A stretch of DNA of 64,000 bases, from positions 34,123,368-34,187,367 of the forward strand of contig NC_069136.1 in NCBI RefSeq assembly GCF_026914265.1, in the 5' to 3' direction. The DNA comes from Mya arenaria. Lineage: Eukaryota > Mollusca > Bivalvia > Myida > Myidae. The notes beneath the pieces are model-generated. The model made no database searches, was not told the DNA's origin, and saw nothing but the letters and a program-made list of their open reading frames with translations. This document shows, piece by piece, positions 56,850-64,000 of this stretch (within the stretch, counting starts at the first letter, position 1; every line of letters begins with the position of its first letter). Both the position numbers and the translations under genes were made by a program.

Positions 56850-59800
56850 AGTCATACCACACACGACACATTACAGTCATGCCACATACAAAACAACATA
56901 GTCATACCACATACAAAACAACACAGTCATACCACATACAGAACAATACAGTCATAACACATACGACACAACACAGTCATACCACATACATATCAACACA
57001 GTCATACCACATACAAAACAACACAGTCATACCACATACGACACAACACAGTCATACCACATACGACACAACACAGTCATACCACATACAAAACAACACA
57101 GTCATACCACATACACAACAACACAGTCATACCACATACAAAACAACACAGTCATACCACATACATTTCAACACAGTCATACCACATACAAAACAACAAA
57201 GTAAAACCACATACAAAACAACACAGTCATACCACATACAAAACAACACAGTCATACCACATACATATCAACACAGTCATACCACATACAAAACAACACA
57301 GTCATACCACATACATAACAACACAGTCATACAACATACAAAACAACACAGTCATACCACATACAAAACAACACAGTCATACCACATACAAAACAATACA
57401 GTTATATCACATACAAAACAACACAGTCATACCACATACATATCAGCACAGTCAAACGACATACATATCAACACAGTCATATCACATACAAAACAATACA
57501 GTCATACCACATACAGAACACTACAGTCATACCACATACAAAACAACACAGTCATACCACATACGACACAACACAGTCATACCACATACAAAACAAAACA
57601 GTCATACAACATACATATCAACACAGTCAGACCATATAAGACACAACACAGTCATACCACATACAAAACAATACAGTCATACCACATACAAAACAACACA
57701 GTCATACCACATACAGAACAATACAGTCATACCACATACGACACAACACAGTCGTACCACATACATATCACCACAGTCATACCACATACATATCAACACA
57801 GTCATACCACATACATATCAACACAGTCATACCACATACATAACAGCACAGTCATACAACATACATAACCAAACAGTCTACCACTTACATAACCAAACAG
57901 TCATACCACATATATAACCATACAGTCATACCGCATACAAAACAACACAGTTTTACCACATACAGAACAATACACACATACCACATACGACACAACACAG
58001 TCATACCACATACAAAACAACACAGTCATACCACATACATATCAACACAGTCATACCACATACGAAACAACAGAGTCATACCACATACAAAACAACACCG
58101 TCATACCACATACGACACAACACAGTCATACCATATACGACAAAACACAGTCATACCACATACAAAACAACACAGTCATACCACATACAAAACAACACAG
58201 TAATACCACATACAAAACAACACAGTCATGCCACATACATATCAACACAGTCATACCACATACATATCAACACAGTCATACCACATACGACACAACACAG
58301 TCATACCACATACGACACAACACAGTCATACCACATACGACACAACAGAGTCATACCACATACGACACAACACAGTCATACCACATACATATCAACACAG
58401 TCATACCACATACATATCAAAACAGTAGTACCACATACGACACAACACAGTCATACCACATACATATCAACACAGTCATACCACATACGACACAACACAG
58501 TCATACCACATACAAAACAACACAGTCATACCACATACGACACAACATAGTCATACCACATACGACACAACACAGTCATACCACATACAAAACAACACAG
58601 TCATACCCAATACAAAACAAAACGGTCAAACCACATACATAACAACACAGGTACCCCACATACAAAACCACAGAGTCATACCATATAAATAACAGCACAG
58701 TCATACCACATTCAAAACATCACAGTCATTTTACACACAAAACAACACAGTCATAAAACATATGAAACAACACAATAAAAACACATATGAAACAACACAG
58801 TCATACAACATACAAAACAACACAGTCATAACACATACGACACAACTCAGTCATACCACATACAAAACAACACAGTCTGCCACATACGAAACAACACAGT
58901 AATACCACATACATAACCACAAAGTCATACCACACACAAAACAACACAATTATACCACATACAAAACAACACAGTAGTACCACATACAAAACAACATGCT
59001 AATACCACAATTATAACAACAAAGTCATACCACATACAAAACAACACAGTCATACCACATAAAAAACAACACAGTCATACCGCATAAAAAACAACACTGG
59101 CATACCACATACATAACCACACAGTCATACCGTATAGAAAACAAAACAGTCATATCACATACATAATCACACAGTCATACCACATACATAACAACAAAGT
59201 CATACCGCATATATAACAACACAGTCATACCGCATACAAAACAACACTATCATACCACATACATAACCACACAGTCATACCGCATAGAAAACAACACAGT
59301 CATACCACATACATAATCACACAGTCATACCACATACATAACAACACAGTCATACCACATACATAACATCACAGTCATACCACATACATAACAACACAGT
59401 CATACCGCATATATAACAACACATTCATACAACACACATACCCACACAGTCATACCACATAGATAACCACACAATAATACCGCATACAAAACAACACAGT
59501 CATGCCGCATACATAACCATTGAGTCATACCTTATAGATAACAACACAATCATACCACATACATAACCACACAGTCATACCACATACAATACAACACAGT
59601 TTTATCACATACATAACCATACAGTCTTACAGTATACATAACCACACAGTCATACCCCATAGAAAACAGCAAAGACATACCACATACATAACAACACAAT
59701 CATACCACATACAAAACCACACAGTCATACCTCATACATAATCACTCAGTCATACCACATACAAAACAACACAGTTATACCACATACGTAACAACACAGT

Positions 59801-60675
59801 CATCCCACATACATAACCACAGAGTCATACCACATACATAACCAAACAGTCTACCACATACATAACCACACAGTCATACCACATACATAATCATATAGTC
59901 ATACCGCATACAAAACAACACAGTTTTAACACATATATAACAACACAGTCATACCACATACAAAACCACACAGTCATACCGCATACATAATCACACAGTC
60001 ATACCACATACAAAACAACACAGTTATACCACATACGTAACAACACAGTCATCCCACATACATAACAACAGAGTCATACCACATACATAACCAAACAGTC
60101 TACCACTTACATAACCACACAGTCATACCGTATATATAACCATACAGTCATACCGCATACAAAACAACACAGTTTTACCACATATATAACAACACAGCCA
60201 TACCACATACATAACAACACATCCATACCACATACATAACCACACAGTAATACCCCACATACATAACAACACAGTCATACCACATACAAAACAACACAGT
60301 TTTTCCACATCTATAACAACACAGTCATACCACATACATAACCACACAGTCACACCACATAAAAAAACAACACAGGTTTTCCACATTTATAACAACACAG
60401 TCATACCGCATACATAACCAAACAGTCATAACACATACATAACCACACAGTAATACCACATACATAACAACACTGCCATACCACATATAAAACAACACAG
60501 TCATACTACATACAAAACAACACAGTCCTACCACAAACATAACCACACAGTAATACCACATACAAAACAACACAGCCATACCACATACATAACAACACAG
60601 TAATATCACATACAAAACAACACATCCATACCATATATAAAACAACACAGCCATACTACATACAAAACATTATCA
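56850..60675. repeat. 25-bp satellite array (block 2), about 150 copies
   Basis: The same CATACCACATAC monomer and orientation as at 45.4 kb. The first half is rich in ACAAAACAAC, ACGACACAAC and ACATATCAAC variants; from about 58.9 kb ACATAACCACACAGT variants dominate and copies are more diverged. Plus- and minus-strand ORFs (for example 56879-57868) are repeat translations. Confidence 0.97.
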
Positions 60676-61789
60676 GTTATATGACATATCCTTCATTATT
60701 CCAAAAAATCTTGTTTTTAAATCCATTTGAAATCATTGAGAAATGACCAAACATATGTATTATACAGGATAATACATGGTTGACATATATTGTCCCAACG
60801 TTAGGAATGTGGAGATTCCTCAACGTTATTACAGCGTTAGTTTGACAATGAAAGCACAACATTCATGTAACCTTGTAACAAGCATTGGGTGCGGAAAACA
60901 AACCGAAAACAAAACGCTTGTCAAATGCAGTCGTAACAATGAAATAACACACATAGCTGATAATGTATTTTACTGTTTTATTGCTCGTTTGGTAGATGAT
61001 TTATTCTACTACAACTCTGGTAAGACGCATATGTCAAACACGCTCGGCAAATAATAGGGTGCGTGATTAAGAATGCTAGATTATTATTATTTACTTTTCT
61101 ATCCTCTAAGCAAACAACTTGTTTTAATATCATTATATAGTAATTACATTCATGTTATACAATATTCTATTAAAACAACAAATCGAGAGTATTTACTCAT
61201 ATGTTGTTGTTTTTTTATTCTTAACTGCGTCTATTAAAGGGACCAGGACAAGGTTGTCAGCACGATTTTTTAAAGTTAAGGGAATCAGCGAAAACATGAC
61301 CTTGAATTTTTTTTTGATTACTCATCGATCATTTTAACAATAGTTGGTGGAAAATATGTACACATTATTGTGGCACTAACGTTTTGACATAGTTACTACA
61401 ACGTTATAAAATAACATTAACATGACACAAACTCCACACAAAGTAAAACTAACTATATTTGTATACTGAACTAGCAGCGTCCTCCTTAGTCGCCATCAAG
61501 AAATAAAAACAAGTAGCGCGAGGCCATCAATTGATATCTTGTATGGGAGGTTTAAGGCTAGCAAGATTGGCAAACACATTTTCTATACACCGCTTTGCCG
61601 GGGTGCATGAAAACTTGTATCATAATCCAATAAACACGCTCATCAATCTGTTCAGCCCATAGTACCCTTATCTCATTGCGACTTTACGTAAACAAATTTA
61701 TTTAGAAAATCCGTTTTTATTTTCCTGTTTGACATCTTGACATCCATCGTGACCGTAGCTCTTTGGAATATAATAATTAATCACTTAGA
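60676..61789. other. Spacer; right part is a small-gene 5' flank
   Basis: A 92-codon ORF at 60776-61054 is non-repetitive but has no domain I recognise. 61650-61770 matches 6240-6370, the region before copy A. Confidence 0.4.
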
Positions 61790-62010
61790 TTGACAATGGG
61801 GAAAACATCGAAAAAAGTTATCCTTTTTTAATCGTACATGAAAGAATTTAATTTCATTGGTTTTAATCGAGAACTAGTCCTACATGGGCATCTGTTTTAA
61901 TAACAACGTACAAAAAATGTACATAAAGGAACTATTATTACAACACAGTTTGAATAATGATATTCGAATACATATTTGCATCAACTTCATTCATGAAAAC
62001 CATGACTATT
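61790..62010 (+). pseudogene. Small basic-protein gene, exon 1 relic (copy E)
   Basis: ATGGGGAAAACATCGAAAAA at 61796 aligns with exon 1 of copy A, and the following TTTAATAACAACGTAC and AAAGGAAC match its intron. The donor site is lost and a stop follows, so it is a dead copy. Confidence 0.5.
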
Positions 62011-62430
62011 TCTACAACACCAATATTGTGGGTCCAAGAGACATAACGTGCGCATTTATTTTATTGCATGTGGGAGAATGTTTATCGTTTGTCCCACATT
62101 AAATATATATATATACTATCATCCTGGTGATCAAAGTTATTGAGTGGGATCCCATTGGGTTTCTAAACATATCTTTATATAGCACGGGCTTGGTCATCAA
62201 TCGTAATCTTGAATAACAGTTTAACGTCTACCAAAGTAAACAAATACATTTTCTATACTCCACTGCGCAGGGTTATCAAATTGGGCTGACAGACTACTTA
62301 TATTACAAACACGATCAGTTCATGATTAGACTAAACCTAATGATAGTTGTTTCGTTATGTAATCCTTATTTATACACCTTCTTAATCGTCACCGTTGCCT
62401 GTTGGGATACAATCTTTAATTTATTCAGAT

Positions 62431-63807
62431 ATGGGAAAAGCACAGGGTAACCGTGCCAGTAAGTGTTTTATTTTACTAATGCAACTTTTGTTATTTTAAT
62501 TGAAAGCTATTCCTATATAGGCATTTGTTTTATTTACAACTACTAAACGCATGCACGCAAAGGAACATAAATATTATTTTAACTAGGTTTAAACAATGAT
62601 ATTCGAATACATATTTGTATGAACTTGATTCAAGAAAAACAGCAGCAACAATAAGTTCACTTTTAAGTATTTTAATATGAATTCCGAGATTTACTTACTT
62701 ATATTTAAATTTATTTTGAATATGTCTATTATTTGTCAACGAGTTTAAATACTACTTTTCTTCACAGTAAAGCGGTTTTTGTATTTTCTGGAAACTGAAA
62801 TTCGATGGGATCCAGTTGTTTTCTACATATTTCTATTTATAGCACGGGCTTTGAAACTGGGTATTGATGAATCGTTTAATAATGTGAAGTTATTTTTATG
62901 AATTCACACATGGGATTTTTTTTTGTGGTTGTATTGGCAAACAAATTACCAATTAAAATCCCGTTCAAACAATTATTACGTAAGATATAAACACTTAAAC
63001 AAGTTTAGAGCTACGGCCCCAGGGTTCCAGTGTTTGACACACTCCGACTTCTTTTATTTTCATATTTCATGGTCCGCTTCGACTGATTTGTATGTTCTTT
63101 TAACTTTATCTTTTCTATTTCTTTTGATCTAGGTCGTTCCGTTCGCAAACGAAAGTCAGGATGCAAGGGAAAAGAGAAAAAAGGTAAGAACTGTTAAAAC
63201 CAAAAGTACTTTTTATAAATTGTTTCAGTGTTAGTGAATCAAATCGTTTAACAATCAAACTCAAAAAGGACGGTCTAGTGGTATTAGTATCTGCCTCTCA
63301 TTCAAATGGTTCGAGCCACATCAGGGACGTTCCTTTGGCCTATAAATATGGGGCATGTTTCTATCAAGAAAACGGACCGGAGGTTGATTGATATCAAATG
63401 ATAGATTGGTCACACACAAGCTGAGCGTCATACGATAACAGATTCAAAACAGAGATGAAGAAAAAGAGAAGAAAAACCAGCAGGCATATTATGTTAAATA
63501 GTCCAAGTTAAATTGCTATTTGAGCTTAACGATATAATGAAAAAAACATAAGATTTCCATGGACTATCAAATAAATAGTCAATTTCAGAATAATCGTTGT
63601 TTCAGCGGAAACCACACAGGTCAATATTCATATTTTTCAGGGACATTCAAATCCGATGCTTTCCAGAAAAAAATCAGGTTGGGAGTAAGCACTAAAGATG
63701 AATTTAGATGGAAAGCGAAACGGTACATAAACGCTTTAATTTATATCTATATATTAAGACTGTGTTTTAATAGTAACTTAGTATATGAAAGCCTGATGGA
63801 TACATGA
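62431..63807 (+). CDS. Small lysine/arginine-rich protein, three exons (copy F)
   Basis: Exons: 62431-62458 (ATGGGAAAAGCACAGGG, donor GTAAGT), 63133-63183 (acceptor GATCTAG, donor GTAAGA) and 63641-63807 (acceptor TTTTTCAG, stop TGA). Both introns are phase 1, as in copy A. The product is about 82 residues: MGKAQGNRA, then SRSVRKRKSGCKGKEKK, then TFKSDAFQKKIRLG and a long tail ending YESLMDT. Compared with copy A the third exon has lost bases near CGGTACATAAACG, so it misses the homologous stop and reads into former 3' UTR (INALIYIYILRL). The tail is therefore novel, and the copy may be either a young variant or starting to decay. Function unknown. Confidence 0.45.
63268..63320 (+). repeat. 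tRNA-derived SINE head in intron 2 of copy F
   Basis: GTCTAGTGGTATTAGTATCTGC (A-box region) and GGTTCGAGCCAC (B-box-like) are spaced as in a tRNA. The same piece, truncated, is at 10550 beside copy C. Confidence 0.5.
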
Positions 63808-64000
63808 TGCAAAGACACATTAATAGTGAATTATACTAAAATAAAAAACAGCGAACCTTACAAAGTCTTCTTTAAATTTTAATGTGCTATAGTATTAATT
63901 AAGGGCACACCTTTAAAATATTATTATAATATGTTCAGTTTAAAATATTGAGGTGATTAGATTTATCGGAGCAAACACCAGTCCAAGGCGACGACCAATA
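63808..64000. other. Start of a further small-gene 5' flank
   Basis: TTTATCGGAGCAAACAC at 63962 matches 8557, which precedes copy B, so another copy probably lies beyond the window. Confidence 0.45.

Noticed and set aside
60776-61054. 92-codon plus-strand ORF
   Set aside because: Non-repetitive but without a domain, splice signals or a second copy. I could not separate it from chance.

Overview
This is a stretch of animal nuclear DNA, very probably from a bivalve mollusc. The evidence is spliced genes with GT/AG introns, an AT-rich background, RING-less double-B-box TRIM-like genes of the kind bivalves have in large numbers, a HES-type repressor relative ending in WRPW, tRNA-derived SINE pieces, MITEs, LINEs and a DIRS-type (tyrosine-recombinase) retroelement. 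The species cannot be named from sequence alone. Roughly a quarter of the window is tandem repeats of at least eleven unrelated families.

Layout. 1-3.9 kb: a 52-bp satellite that changes into a 51-bp variant. 4.1-4.9 kb: the first two exons of a HES-like gene (minus strand), cut off by the satellite. 6.4-17.8 kb: a cluster of copies of a small three-exon gene (plus strand) encoding a basic protein of about 67 residues. The first copy looks intact and the others are decayed; a palindrome-headed 145-bp array sits among them. 19.3-20.9 kb: a LINE remnant ending at an inverted repeat. 22.2-24.0 kb: an intact 594-residue B-box protein gene (minus). 26.5-27.6 kb: a second HES-like copy (minus) with WRPW but with stops. 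28.3-29.4 kb: a hAT-type non-autonomous transposon with an 8-bp target duplication. 29.5-30.4 kb: a 46-bp array. 32.5-37.7 kb: several arrays, one made of tRNA-like 110-bp units, plus three orphan exon candidates and a tRNA-Ser pseudogene.

40.7-42.5 kb: a paralogue of the B-box gene broken by one nonsense codon, inside a visible segmental duplication. 43.7-45.4 kb: the 3' part of an L1/Tx1-like LINE inserted into a 25-bp satellite that resumes to 47.3 kb and reappears at 56.9-60.7 kb. 47.8-53.8 kb: a broken DIRS-type element (minus) flanked by repeats, with an SGNH-hydrolase ORF upstream. 55.5-56.2 kb: a 64-bp array. 61.8-64.0 kb: further copies of the small basic-protein gene.

Only three genes look potentially functional as host genes: the small-protein gene at 6.4 kb, its divergent copy at 62.4 kb, and the B-box gene at 22.2 kb. 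There are no operons. The window is best read as a repeat-rich region shaped by repeated local duplication (HES-like pair, B-box pair, small-gene cluster), satellite growth and transposon insertion.
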